A stretch of 64,000 nt of DNA, taken from Pardosa pseudoannulata (Eukaryota; Arthropoda; Arachnida; Araneae; Lycosidae). The DNA is taken from positions 140,947,995 through 141,011,994 of the forward strand of contig CM063502.1 in NCBI GenBank assembly GCA_032207245.1, read 5' to 3'. This document shows, piece by piece, positions 27,932 to 40,548 of this stretch. Below the pieces are notes generated by a model. It ran no database searches and was not told where the DNA came from. It worked only from the letters and a program-made list of their open reading frames with translations. The position numbers and the translations under genes were made by a program. Each line of letters opens with the position of its first letter. The first letter of the stretch is position 1.

Positions 27932-30900
27932 ATTTCTTTTAATTCCTTAGTTAAAACTAAATAAAATGAATTTTGCAGATAAATTTTGTAATAATTATGT
28001 GAAATATGCATCTGAATAACTTTTAAGCTTAAATGTGGGTTAATTACATGCAATATCATTATGAGAACCAAAATAATGATTTTCAAGTAAATTAAGACTT
28101 CTAACTTAACAAAAATAGTAGGAACAAATTTCTCTTGTAAACGAACCTGTGAACTAGAATTTTTTGCACCATTAATTTTGTTCGACTATTAAATAACTTT
28201 CCAGCATGTACTTATTAAGAATTTTAAAGGACATTTTGAAACTTCAAGTATCTAGTAATCTATTATATCACTGATAACGTAAAATTCTGAACTGCTCTAT
28301 CAACATCTAGAAATATATCACTGGCAATAGATAAGGAAGATCTGGTAACGAAGTTATTAATATGGTTATCTTTAAACAATTTATGGCCGTATAAACAAAT
28401 ACATTCTATCTGTTTTCATCAAAAAAATTCCCTTATTTTGTAAGAATTTTATACGAATTTTGGCGGAAAAAATGGCCTAAACTAGATTCAATTCTTTATC
28501 CTGAAGTTCGTATGCTACATTTTCCTTCCAAACATGATATGCCGCAGATAAAATTAATTTCTTTGAGACTAGATTAATGATTTTCCTAGGGGATTCATTC
28601 AGTTCAGTTAGAAACACGAAAGCATTCAGCCTTGATTTATTTTTATATCTAGCATAAATATGGTTTACTCCGCGATGCAGATTATTTTTGAGGTTCTTTT
28701 GTTTCGTATTCAATAATATTTAAAATTATGAGGTATACCAGAAAATATTCATTGTTCCCTATGCGTAAGTTTACATACCTTCATATGAAGTTTTTTTTAT
28801 GACATAATTTCGTAATAAACTTTCTGATAAATTAATTATTGTTGTAATATGAAATATGTATGATTAACGTAATGATTTATGATTATGATAATGATAATGT
28901 ATGATATATGATAACGTATATATGATTAACATAACTATATTTAATACACTCAGCATAATTTATGTAATATGGACATACAATTAATAGTTGAACTGGGGTG
29001 TAAATTTGATATTAATATGACTGTGTGTTGCACTTTGGGCTTGATAAACAGTTTTAGTTCTTGTAAGAGAATATATTGAGTATTATACTTTAACATATAA
29101 ACACCACGAAGACGATGATTTACTTCAAACCGAATATGTTTAAAATTAGGCAAAGATAGAACCTACAATTTCCGTTTTTTTTGTTACTTTTTCTGATAAA
29201 ATGTATAAACACATGTATAAACCAGCACAACTAATGGCTACGTTGTTGAAATGTTACATTCTATAACACTGAAAGGTCAAATGGCCAGACAACTTCCAGA
29301 CATGTAGTAACTTTTAATGAATACCATAGCAAAGTTTTTCCGTTTCATGTATCTCTAGTTTTTCATAATCATGGAAATGAAATCCCTTACAGTAAGCAGT
29401 AAGGAATAGATAAGCATTAATACTATGATCTACAAAAATATTTTAAGATTTCCATGTTCATGCTAAAGAAAGTTGTCAGTAACCATGCTTCAACTGTAAG
29501 ATAACTATGGAATAATACCTATCATTCATTGAAATAGAGGAATATACATAGTGGATATAATAAAATAAACAAATTTAGTATGTGTTTAAACAATGTGGGT
29601 GGGTGATCTTAAGTACAATGATCGGTTATCCGGGATTTTAAATCTCATATTCCCCCAAACATGACAAATCAAGATCCATTTGTGTGTCAAAAGTAGGGAA
29701 ATTTTAAAGTTGCACTTTGCCTCAGCAAAGAAAAGAAATCAAGATTCAAGTATCAATAATTTATATCTAAAGTTTCTTGAATATTATCATGAAATATTTT
29801 GGTATTTTGTTATTGAAACTCTAAATTCAACCTTTATTTAATATCTTATGTATTTTATAATACATACAGTTTTTCACTACATATGGTTACGATAAAGAGT
29901 GTGCTAAGAGAAAGTATAAACTTTATCCATTGCTTTCCTACTTACTATGACCAATTAGAATTGTTTTAGAAATTATACTCCATAATTTATTTTCCAATAA
30001 ACATGTTTCAAGATTTGTGTTTACTTGAACCTAAACACAAAAGAAATTTTAAATAAATTATTTAGTTTAGTAAAAAATACTTGAATATTTTCCTACGTAA
30101 GATTCAGCTTACGGGAGAGTAACAGTCGTAGCTACACCGAGAGGTACTTTTAAAAGCCTATTTAAAACATATAAGAATATCAGTGCTAGGAATGACAATC
30201 GTACGCATGTACTCTAGTAAACATTCGTCTTGCATTTCCCATCCATCCATTAAATGTCAAAACCATCTAGAATTCCATTCTTAAAAAATGTTGACTGAAA
30301 AATATAAAATTTATACAGGCTTAGTTTCAATTATTAATTGTATGGTTCCTTTCCTAGAAATACTCATAAACTAATTTTAATTTTCAGTCTGCAATCCACA
30401 TTTATTTCTTAATATTCTCATTCTTATAAAAGTTTTTAGTACATTAATTTTAAATTTTCAGCCTAATAAAGATTCAATCACTTATTTATTATAACTTTCA
30501 AATGATTATAAAGTATTAGTTTTGCGATATCCATATATCTATTTACTTAAAATTATTAAAAGCTTTTTAGAATACGTCAGTACATTTTTTTCTGATTTTC
30601 TTTATATTATATTGTAATTAATTTTCCCAAAAATAATTTTAGGCTCCAAATGTCTTCATTAAACTAGCTTAAGAGAAATATACTTTTTTTAAAAATTCGC
30701 AGTATTTACATACATTTATTTATTCTCCCATAATTGAAAAAGAATAAATATTTAAATCCTAATTTAAAATCATATTAATTGGTATTAATGAATTGCTTCA
30801 ATTACTTTTCAATACAAAAAATAAGGTATACTTAAAATTTCTTAGGATTAAATACAAATGTATCTTCAGTTATTTTTCTTTTCCCACTAACAAAATGAAG

Positions 30901-31365
30901 TTTCATATAATATATTTCATTTTTATCTCTGGAAAAAATCCTAATTTACCGATTCAATAAACATTACGAAGTCGGGCGAAATTTAAATAAAATATCTTGT
31001 AAGAGAAAAAATGTTATTTAAACTGTAAGATTTTCTAAATAATAAATATATTAAAGAAATAATAAAAGTCTAGATTAAAATATTCATTTTTGATTATTTA
31101 AGTATTTTATACGTCATTTATTATTCTATGCAATTTATTACTTATTCTAATTGAATAAACTAATATTTTAATTCTACCAAATATCTTAAATTTACGTTAA
31201 TTTCACACTATTCTGCTAGAGAATAAGCATTTTGGATATTTTAAATTATTTATAAATCAGTATAATTTTTCTTTACAAAATGTGTATGCAATATAAATTA
31301 TCTTTTTAAGAAGAATAGTCATTGTTAAAATTTATGCTTTGAATTCTGACTTATATTTGTAGTAT
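27932..31365. other. AT-rich non-coding stretch
   Basis: No gene is firmly seen. 28858-28935 is a degenerate ATGATA/ATGATTA low-complexity array. A minus-strand open frame at 28477-28713 has protein-like composition but no family resemblance that I trust. Confidence 0.5.
28858..28935. repeat. degenerate ATGAT-rich simple repeat
   Basis: A run of ATGATT, ATGATA and ATAACG-like units. Low-complexity DNA. Confidence 0.6.
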
Positions 31366-31368
31366 ATA

Positions 31369-31562
31369 CGAGGGATCTTTACTTTCAGCAGTTGGTAGAC
31401 AAGTATAAAAAACAAGTGTAGAGAACAAAATGAATTAATTACCAAAGGTTTTAAACAATCACCGCGAAGATTTATGTACTTGTTAAATCGAGGGAGCAGG
31501 TTTTCCATAGCCCCTAGTGGTATGAGATCGACCTTAATGTCTTTTTAACGTTCTATCCCGTT
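31369..31562 (-). pseudogene. mariner-type element end with transposase C-terminus
   Basis: On the plus strand it begins ACGAGGGATCTTTACTTTCA, resembling a mariner/SETMAR-type terminus. The minus strand then reads IPLGAMENLLPRFNKYINLR followed by GDCLK, matching the end of mariner transposases (GIxxLxxRxxKCIxLxGDYVEK). Only this last ~25-residue block is recognisable, and the rest of the element is absent. It is a deletion relic, probably of a different mariner lineage from the one at 5.2 kb. Confidence 0.55.
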
Positions 31563-32205
31563 TTAAAGAAGAAGTAAAAACAACTATGTGTAAACTGAAT
31601 AGGGGACTAAAATCTGTATTTTTAAAATATCCAACTTTTAACAATATTATTTTAATGGGTATTAATAATTATGTCATATGCTGTACATAAGATTCTAAAA
31701 TCTACAAGGAAAGGTTTTTTTAAAGAAAATTATAAACTTTTAATGAAAAATTGAATACACTAAGAACGGAAGTTAAAAATATTCATAGTATACTATATAT
31801 TAGCTTATTGCTTTCAGTGTTTTACTGATAGAGGTTTTATATTGAATGAAAACTATTGAATTTTTTTACTTTAATTACATCTTATATAAAAATAATTTAT
31901 ACTTGTGGAATAATATAATAGTTTTATCTTTCATTTCCCTCATTGCATACTTTGTATCTCATTAATTACTAACATTTTAAAGAAACGTGCTCAGTCTTGA
32001 AGGAGATCAATAACCAAAGTCTAAACTTGTGAGAGAGTGAGAAAATCTTTATGTACCTGAAATATTTCAGAGTCTTCAATAAAGAAAATAATACTATATA
32101 TAACACAACATTTTTCTATCTTTTAAATCAAGAAGGTGCTTTTTCTGGACAAGAAAAACAATTAATATTTCTGATCAAATTCAGTCATTTTGATATCCTT
32201 TAATT
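31563..32205. other. AT-rich non-coding stretch
   Basis: Nothing recognised. Confidence 0.5.
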
Positions 32206-32703
32206 CTCTATAGCAGGGGTGGCCAAGATTTTGGGATCCGTGGTCTACTCCCCATTTAAAAAATCGAAGGCGGTCTACCAAAGGCAGAGCTAAATTAACA
32301 TAACTTACATGTTTATATATTTATTTTTGGTAACAAGAAAAAATGGTAAATTATCTAATTTTTCTTTAAAAACTTAATATGTACAAAATAAAAATTTACT
32401 GACAAAAATAATAAAAGTATTCATATATCAAAAACTGACCATCCTATTCATTTCGTTTAGTTGAAATTTGGCACTGTATATCTGCAAGAAGTTTATCATA
32501 TTGTGGCTCGCACGAGCTTATTGCAATGACCAAATACAAAATTAAATGTTCATTTGTTAACGAACCATTACGAACCAGGGTTGCCACTACAAAACTCCAA
32601 AAAGCTTGGAAAGCTTAAAGTAGCCCAAAGTCTCCAGCGACGTAAGACATCGCCCGAAAAGTAGCCAAGTTTGGAGACAAAACTCGTGGTGTGTATAGTA
32701 TAT

Positions 32704-32742
32704 CGAATCAGTACCATATAATGATTATATGGTACTGATTCG
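32704..32742. repeat. perfect 19-bp inverted repeat with 1-base loop
   Basis: CGAATCAGTACCATATAAT, then G, then its exact reverse complement. Such perfect near-palindromes are rare by chance and suggest recent inverted duplication or conversion inside the hAT element. Confidence 0.95.
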
Positions 32743-32879
32743 ATTAGATTATAATCTAAGCATCCCACTTTGTTAAGTAGTTTCTATTTAATTCTCCACT
32801 GTAAAACGACAAATTCATTGTATTATTTTGCACAGTTTGTTTTAGGTTTTAAAGAGCAAACTGGAGTAAATTTTTATTT

Positions 32880-32921
32880 TAATTCTATGTCATAAGTCAT
32901 TAATTCTATGTCATAAGTCAT
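32880..32921. repeat. exact 21-bp tandem duplication
   Basis: TAATTCTATGTCATAAGTCAT occurs twice in a row with no difference. Confidence 0.97.
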
Positions 32922-33077
32922 AAATTAAATTGTTTACATCCGAGGTTATTATCGGGATGGTCGCGCGGACTACCTAAATTTTATTCTTGGTCGACCAGTC
33001 GACCGCGGTCAAAGTCTTGGCCACCCCTGCTGTATATTAAAAGTTATACGAAGGAGGATTAAACATTTCCTATTTAA

Positions 33078-33594
33078 CCCTCGAGAAAGCCCTCCAGACC
33101 TCTGAAGTCCAAACGTTATAAAAACTTCACAAAATCACCCAATAGAAAAAAAATTCCAAATTTATAGTAGCTATCTTATAGGTCTTCTAGACCCCAATCA
33201 CAATCACTTTCGCAAATATATCTGAATATTTTTCTCAGAAAGAGATCTTTTAATGTAATCGGGCTCCAGAGACCCAGTGTATAAGCATACACTTTTGCAT
33301 TTTTATTGAGTTTCTTGTGGTTGGAGGAGAGATACTATCAATTATAGCTCTATTTAATTAAAAGGATGAAATATAAATATTAAATATGAAGGCATGATTT
33401 AAAATTTTAACTTGTGTGTCTTTTGTTTGTAATTTCGGAATGCTAATAAAAATGGTCTACAGTCCAAAATACTTGTTGCACCGGGATTCCGAGGGCCTGC
33501 GCGTGTTCTCCCGTAACTCCGAGAAGCGATTTTCCTCGCGGGTTTAATCTACTCTACCCGAGAATCTTTTAGGTAATAACAAAGGTGTGAAGGG
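33078..33594. mobile_element. possible piggyBac-like MITE, 517 bp
   Basis: It is flanked by TTAA on both sides (33074-33077 and 33595-33598), with CCCT at the left end and AGGG at the right, and contains a patch less AT-rich than its surroundings. Beyond CCCT the inverted match is weak. Internal palindromic pieces (GGGCTCCAGAGACCC near 33265-33280) are present. It may be a piggyBac-type element or chance TTAA sites around an older repeat. Confidence 0.4.
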
Positions 33595-34966
33595 TTAACA
33601 TAAACGTTAAATGATAACGGAAGTTATCATTTATTTTATTTGCTGTCTTGTGAGTCTGATAATAACCTTCTGCAATGATCATATTCCCGGGTATCTTAAA
33701 CTCAACAAGCAAATATTCATTTTCCGTCCGAAATATTTCATCAATTTTTCACCAATGTTCCTGTTCCTGAGAAATGGAAATTCTTCGGTTTGTTTTAGAC
33801 ATAACTGGCTGCGACTTTTAGTGATCAGAGTATCGAAACTATGCTACACCGATATTACAAATACCTGAAATTTCACTTTCATTATTATTAAAAAATAGCA
33901 TTGTATGTAAATAGTTTATAACATAAATAGTACATAGTATAAAAAATAGTTTGTATGTAACTCTTCGTAATAAAATATACTGTCCACTACTAAAGTTTCA
34001 CTTATTGTCAATCGAAAGTTGAGAAAACGATATAGTACTTGAAATAAAATTTAAACTTAATTGCAATTTGTGAAATAAAATTAAACATTTTCTTTTAAAA
34101 TAAGACAACAATGCATAATGATTTTAAACTGCAGGTTTTAAAAATATATGCTCTTTAGTGTTATGTTATTTGAGAAATAAGAAGTACACTGGCTTACGTT
34201 ACTCTACTCGAGGAGTAATTTTAAAACTTAATTTTTATAGCTAAAATCATCTACATTAGCGTAGTTTTTCTCTAGCACCTTGTCAATACCATAATTATAT
34301 TTTTACACAAACGTGTTACCCGTATCTTAAAATTATGAAATTGGAATCCGGCGGCTCTTCTTTCTAGTACATAATTATAGTTTTTCTATAACTTTTGCAG
34401 ATTAGGGTACTGTATTAAATAAAAACGTTTTTTTTTTTTAAATTTGTTGAGTATTCGGCCTTGTAATTATACTTTTTACCTTTCTAGGAAATATGCTACT
34501 GTGATTTAAGGGTGTTTATGTCATATTGTATTACATAAATTAATGCACATTCAACAAGTACGTAGATACTTTAAACTGAAGCTCTAATTAATCCAAGTAA
34601 AGTGTGTTTTCATTGATCATATGTACTATGATCACTCACAGTTTAAACAGTAGATTGTGTTCATTTTACAGCAATAAACATAATTTCTCTTATAACTTAA
34701 ATGTTCAAATTTATGAAGATTAATCTTCTCTTATACAGATGGGTCAACCTTCTCATGAAGAATAATTTTCAATTCGCGTTGTCGTATATAGCGGTAAAAA
34801 CGATAATTCTGAAACATCAAAGTAGGGAACAAGAATAAGAGTTTTCCAATTTTTGTATTAGAATCATATTTTTGACTGCGATTAACTGACATATGAAAGC
34901 GAAATACTATAAAAGAACACTGAGGGAAAATGAAAATGTAGAACTAGATACCTTATTTTAAAAAGC

Positions 34967-35037
34967 TTAAACGGAATAAGCAAGAAAGGTAACACAAGGT
35001 GAAATTCCATGTTTCATATCTTGCTTATTCCATTTAA
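34967..35037. repeat. 19-bp inverted repeat, 33-base loop
   Basis: TTAAACGGAATAAGCAAGA at 34967-34985 and its inverted copy with one mismatch at 35019-35037. It could be a small foldback element. Confidence 0.85.
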
Positions 35038-35201
35038 AAATGTCAAAAGTTGGGAAAAATACGTTATAAAATTTAAATCTAATATTTTCTATTAAACTAG
35101 GGATACAAAATCCTTTTACAGTTAGAAGCGATCATGTGTTTTATTTCATAACCGTTTTAAGATTGCTTGTACATTGTGGGTCATATTACAGAAATTGAAG
35201 G

Positions 35202-35510
35202 TTAAATGTTTATCATATACAAGTTGTATGGGTGGGTGGTACTTACTTGGATGGGTGAGTAAGTATCAAGGAAAAAAACAAATTCAATAAAATGTGCGGC
35301 TACAGTGAGTGTAAATCGAAACACTGCGTCTAGAAAGTTAGTCAGGGTATGGACAGCGTAGGTGAAACCTAGATTAGTAACCACATAATTAACTAAATTA
35401 CCACATCCGTTATTCAAAATAAAGTCCAGAGACGTCATAAAATACGACGTAAAATGCTTGGAAGACATACTTGGAGAATACGGATATTCATTATATATGT
35501 GCTGTTGCAA
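35202..35510 (-). other. candidate coding exon, unrecognised (weak)
   Basis: The minus strand is open for about 102 codons. It includes LDFILNNGCGNLVNYVVTNL, then GFTYAVHTLTNFLDAVFRFT and LTVAAHFIEFVFFLD, a hydrophobic, low-repeat composition unlike the AT-rich noise around it. A strong splice-donor-like CAA|GTAAGTA lies on the minus strand at about 35246-35253, so a coding exon could end there. No good upstream acceptor or ATG decides a start, and no family is recognised. A long open frame by chance remains plausible. Confidence 0.2.
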
Positions 35511-36526
35511 TGATAATCCTTATTATCAGATTTTCCGGCGTCTACTGGTATAATTTATTTTTCATATAATGTAAAATTTAAACCAAAGAAAACTAATAAA
35601 CTTCAAGGCCAAACAACATTTAAGTGCAAAATGATGGACTATGTTTGAAATAGGACTCTTTAAAATATGAAGAAGACTACATAAGGAGTAACTATGAATA
35701 TTAGATTTTGTAAAGAGCATTAAAAGAAGTATATATAATCATTCTCTAAAGCATTAAAACTCTCTGAAGCCTAATAATACTATATTATGGAATAGGAACA
35801 CTGACTATTTCTTTAAAAATGTTCTGATTAATATGTTTATATTAGTAGAAAATATATTTCTTATTTGGGCATCTTACAAAACAGAGCCCAAATTGGCCTA
35901 ATTGACCAGAAATAGGCTTCGCCTAAAAGTTCTTAAGGTAACAATAATCATTTACATTGATAATAATAGTTGTTTTTCTAATTTATAACGCTCGGTCATA
36001 AAACAAGGGTTTTACTGTTATGATAAAGTACAGGGGTGAGAGATGTATTTACGTAATATAAAGCACATCCATTATATTTTATGCATGAAAAATTAAATGA
36101 AATAAGCATGAGACTTTCAAATGAAAGTCACACACATACATAAATTTATGGAAATTTTAAAGCTAATGTTTCATTCTCTATTGAGTTGTACACTAAAAGG
36201 ATCAAAAATAAATTAGGAGTGAGTAATACTGATATATTTTTTTCAGTTTTGAATTTTAAAACGCCCTAATGGAACATCAATCACATATTTGTTTTGAAAT
36301 AATATTTTTAATAATACAGCAAATAATCAAAATATTACGTATTTTAGACTTTTTTAACTCCTAAAAAATACTTTACGAAATCGTAAACACTTGCATCTCA
36401 GTGCAATTTCAAATAAGGAACCACTCTTATATTAAAAAATATCTAACGCTCTTTATCATAAATAACTCCAAATTGTATGCAAATATTCATTTCCTTCTTA
36501 TGCACAGAAGAGCCAAAACCATGTGA

Positions 36527-36735
36527 TCACCGATTCTGATTCTTCAGCGTTAAAGATTTGGTTTGGAGCGCTACGGTCTACTGTTTTACACACGAGGTCT
36601 AATGAGACCAGGGCCTACTGCTTAAAGCTGGATCCGAACGGCTAAGAACATCCATGCAATAGTGGGATTCAAACCCACGAACTCCGGTACCGACGACCAG
36701 CACCCTAACCAATCGGCCAGAGTTCGGCCTTTAGC
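36527..36735 (-). mobile_element. tRNA-derived SINE, copy 2
   Basis: Read on the minus strand it starts GGCCGAACTCTGGCCGATTG, has B box GGTTTGAATCC (complement of 36664-36674), then GCATGGATGTTCTTAGCCGT, AAGCAGTAGGCCCTGGTCTC and GTAGCGCTCCAAACCAAAT. It is the best preserved of the four copies and the most useful as a reference for the family. Confidence 0.82.
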
Positions 36736-36739
36736 GTTA

Positions 36740-37258
36740 GAAATTAACTTCTTAGTTGTTTTCAAACATTTTATTTTGCCAGTTTGTGTAAACAAACACT
36801 TATTTCAGAAACTACTTTCAGAAAGAGGCAGAAATGCTGCTCATTAAAACGCCACAACCCTTTAAAATTGTTGCAATATACACTTGGACTTGTTTTAACA
36901 ATTTGCGATTTAGTATTGGTTTACTAAATTAAATACTATAACTATATATTATTTTATAATTTACATTATTTTCATAATATACATTTAAACTAGTTAAGAT
37001 AAACTATCCAGTAGTAGTGATTACAAAAGTATATCATAAAAGTATAGGTATATTTAGTGCATGTGAGGATGTCCTTATTTTGTTTATATACTTATCGTCA
37101 GTTCAATTTTTTGCAATGTAATTTGACTCTCTATATTTTTCTTACAAAACTTATATTTTGTAAATTTTCACAAGCTGTTCATATAAATTTTATTAATTAT
37201 AATATTAATGTAATAAAAAATTTGAAAATATTTTAAAGGAAATTTATATTTTCTTAAA
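36740..37258. other. AT-rich spacer
   Basis: Nothing recognised. Confidence 0.5.
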
Positions 37259-37260
37259 TA

Positions 37261-39121
37261 CAGGGTGTATCAGCAAGACCAGAAAAACACAGCCAGATTT
37301 GTTATTTAGAATACATAAAAACTGCGTAAAAAAACAGTACTAATATCCATAGTTTTCTATAAAAATGCGAGATAATGTGTTACGTCATATCCGGTTTACG
37401 AAAAAAATCCTTATTCGAAACATGAACATCGGTAATTGCATAATTTTAAATAGGAAGATGTTTGAAATGTCATCCGCGCATATGGAAACATGCATGCGAT
37501 TGTCGTGGAATGGTTGAATTTATACTTTCTAGTATCATATTGTCCACAAAAGTAAACGCACTGTGGATACAAGCATTTAAGGCCATTTCTGAAGTAACTG
37601 GGTCTCGATAAACCCATTCCTGTAGATGGCCTCATAGGAAAAAACTTAAAGGGATCAGATCTGGAAATAGGACCCCGACGTTTAATCCAGCGGCCAGCGT
37701 ATTCGATACCAAGCCAGTGACACACAAGAAAGCTGAAGTGCGCCGGAGATCCATAATGCTGGAGCCACATGCCACGTATTACTGCTAAGGGCATACCATT
37801 TAAGACATCACTCAATACATTCCGGTGAAATATCAAGCACGAATCAGCCGTTCAGGTGACAGATATGGTCCGATTAATCGGTTGCTAGCATGCCAGCACC
37901 CACATTTACAGACCAGCAATCTTGATGTCAATGAGGGCAAATTGCATGAGGATTGGAGAGGGACCACGTATGGATATTGTGCCTGTTGAAGACCACATCA
38001 CGTGAGAATCTTGAGTCATCCATCCACAAGATAAGTACAATGAAAGCATTACAGGCTACATGTTGTGGCAATAACTATTCACAATAGTCAATGTGTCGGT
38101 GGAAATCACTTTGATGAACACCTTGAACGGTTCTGTAACGATATGAGTATAGTCCCTCTGCCCGTAATACCCTTAGCACGGTATTGCGACTCACTTTCAT
38201 CTTCGCTGTTAGTGCGCGTGTACTCAACTCGGGAGATTATTCCACACACGGAAGTACTGCCCCTTCCTGTGCTCATGTAAGCGCATCGTACGTTCTTCCA
38301 CCAACATCATGCAGATTGTTTGTCGTATACACGCTTCCAGTATTTCGCAGTGTGTCGTCCAACCTGTGGATCATGTTTGCATTGGGAGAACGCCGTGATG
38401 GATAGCGACGAGAATACTCCCTAGCGGCTCGTAACGCATTACTACTATATTCGAGAAGATTAAGTAATATCGCAATATTCCCCAGCGGTATACATTATCA
38501 CGTAAAGATTACCGTCGTACGTAGGAGTGCAAAATTTTAAAATAAAACAATAACAAAACTTTATTTAACGAATGAGCTGCCCTACGCGGCAGATACGTCA
38601 TTACTCGACTTACCTCTACACAGACTCTCCGTCCCTGAACATACATCGCGCCGCTGCAAGCAGCGCCATCTATTTACAATATTTACATTTACATTACAAT
38701 ATTAACATTTTAAAACAAAATTAAAATTCAAACACTACATACCGGTAGCGACTACAATCATTTTTTTAAATTACAATTCAAACAATGGCTTGACGTCATT
38801 TCACGTTCCTCAATATGCACATTGGACATTTCGAAAATTTTCCTATGTAAACATATGCAAATACTAAAATAAATGTGCATAAGTTTACTAAAGTTAGCGA
38901 CTGGCTAGGAAAAACTTTGATAAAGTTACTTAATGTCTAGTTATTATTTTTTTAACATCGATGTTCATGTTTGGAAAAAAAATTTTTTCGTAAACCGGAT
39001 ATAACATCATTTTTCTCGAAAATTATAGGTCGCACAGGTACAGTTCTTTAGGCATTTTTTATGTATTTCAAACAACGAATCTGGCTGTGCAGAGTTTATC
39101 CAGTATTACAGGGACATCCTT
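37261..39121 (-). mobile_element. second DUF4817-type DNA transposon, 1861 bp
   Basis: The ends are CAGGGTGTATC at 37261 and, inverted, AAGGATGTCCC ending at 39121. TA flanks both (37259-37260 and 39122-39123). The inverted arms extend about 175 bp (37261-37435 and about 38945-39121), sharing ACAGCCAGATTCGTT-like, AATACATAAAAA, TATCCGGTTTACGAAAAAA and AACATGAACATCG blocks. The arms are more diverged than those of the element at 6723, so this is probably older. It carries one broken transposase on the minus strand. Confidence 0.85.
37415..38530 (-). pseudogene. DUF4817-type transposase, multiply frameshifted
   Basis: It is read from about 38530 downward. AAREYSRRYPSRRSPNANMI and HRLDDTLRNTGSV fit the family's N-terminal DNA-binding region (the DUF4817 domain). 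Further on, MKVSRNTVLRVLR and LYSYRY fit the linker. WMDDSRFS marks the first catalytic region. After more shifts, GMWLQHYGSPAHFS (around 37760-37720) matches the QHDGAPAHF block, with the second catalytic Asp replaced by Tyr. RWIKRRGPIS fits the RWIGRGGP segment, after which the SPDLTPLDFFLWG block is scrambled. CMFPYARMTFQTSS-like residues end near 37415. Several stops and shifts are present. Together they show a dead transposase. Confidence 0.8.
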
Positions 39122-39124
39122 TAA

Positions 39125-40226
39125 TGATATTTGTTTCCAAAAATATATACAGACATTGCCTAGTGCAGATTAATCAGATAAATATTATGAAAGATTTGTG
39201 AATAATGATCTACTGTTTAGAATACAAGGTGACGAGAAGTATATTTTGATTTTTAATATATAGGTGGCCCTGTAAAATGAAGAAGTCACCAAAACTTCTC
39301 TAAAAAGAGTGAGTTAAAGTATGTTCTTTAAATGGTCAAAGTTAGTAAAGAAATTACAGAGTTCATTTATTTTATAAATTTAAAAAATAATCTACACTTT
39401 AAAGTGATTATAATATTTTGGTTCGTCGCATCAAGTAAAACGTGTTTTGATAATTTATAAAGATTTCGATGCAGATAAGGTAGAAATATTATACGTTTGT
39501 TTCTATTTTGCTTTCATATTATATAAATGCACAAAAAATTAAACCAAAAATAATTAAAATATGTCACAAAAAACCCTAACTACTGTGGCTGTAAAACTGA
39601 ATTGCGGATTCTTGTATAAAAGCCAGGTATTTGTTATTCAGTGCTGTCGTATTTAAATAATGATTGGAAATAAAAATATATTCAGAGTAAAAATAGAGTT
39701 AATGTCAATTTTCTTTTACATCTTATTTTATTTTCTTTAAATATCAAAATAAGGGACTTAAGGAAGCATCTTATTTATTTTCGCAATAGGAAACTAAATG
39801 AATAATTCAAAATTTTTATGTCACAAATAAAGTAAAAAAAAAAACGCATTCGTTTCAGCTGTTGCAGTGAATAAATATAGTGACAAATGCTTTATAGAAA
39901 CTTTCTCACATTTTAAATTTTGAATTCAAAGTATTCGTAATTCAGGAAATTCGTGAAGAATGTAAAATATCTCAAATATAACATGTTTCTAGTCAGTTTT
40001 TTCGATGGTTAATCTTTCGGTTCGCAGTTTTTCAGTTGATCTGAAAATTATACTGCTTTTCTGATCTTTGATAGACAGCTGGCAGTTTAAAAGTGAGTTT
40101 CTTATTTGCAATATTGAATTTCCCTGGGAATGTTAAAAATTTTTGAAAGAACTTTTTAAATATACATTCTTTAAGTATAAGTCCGTTTTTTAAGAAAGTA
40201 AACATTCTATCCTACCTTTTCATATC
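39125..40226. other. AT-rich non-coding stretch
   Basis: Nothing recognised. Confidence 0.5.
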
Positions 40227-40548
40227 AATGAATAAACTTCTAAAACATTTGGGAGTTTTGTAAATTTATCTTGTGTTAATATTAATTCCACGAGTGCAAT
40301 AGAAAAGAATACCTATGTTTGTCAGTATTTTCTTTATGTGGAATATAAATCCATACGTGTTGACCTTTGAATTTATAAGCATTTTTTAAAACCCATAATT
40401 TAACGAAGTGACAAGTTTAATTTTTTTGTGTTTCTAAAGTATTCAGTTACTTAGTATATCTTTTAGATCAGATAGTTTTAACATTTTCTGTCATTAAGTC
40501 ATTTAATTTACTAAGTAATATTAAAGATCCAGGTTTATATTTTTCTTT
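40227..40548 (+). repeat. duplicated block A (first copy)
   Basis: Matches 41921-42240 from AATGAATAAACTTCTAAAAC through TTTAACATTTTCTGTCATTA to AGGTTTATATTTTTCTTT, with scattered substitutions and small indels. AT-rich and non-coding. Confidence 0.92.

Larger units (their letters stand above)
32214..33029. mobile_element. hAT-type non-autonomous DNA element, 816 bp
   Basis: The left end CAGGGGTGGCCAAGATTTTG and the inverted right end CAGGGGTGGCCAAGACTTTG match at 19 of 20 positions, and weaker similarity continues (CCGTGGTCTAC versus CCGCGGTCGAC). This is the typical hAT terminus. The flanking 8-mers CTCTATAG and CTGTATAT agree at 6 of 8 positions, consistent with an aged 8-bp hAT target duplication. 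No transposase domain is recognisable inside. The interior includes a perfect hairpin (32704-32742) and a 21-bp tandem duplication (32880-32921). Confidence 0.78.
33600..36520. other. mostly AT-rich, one hairpin and one candidate exon
   Basis: No firm gene. It contains the imperfect hairpin at 34967-35037 and the open minus-strand stretch at 35202-35510, both listed separately. Confidence 0.5.

Noticed and set aside
28477..28713. A 78-codon minus-strand gene
   Set aside because: The composition is protein-like (for example KLILSAAYHVWKENV) and loosely recalls a LINE C-terminus, but no motif is decisive and no flanking element was found.
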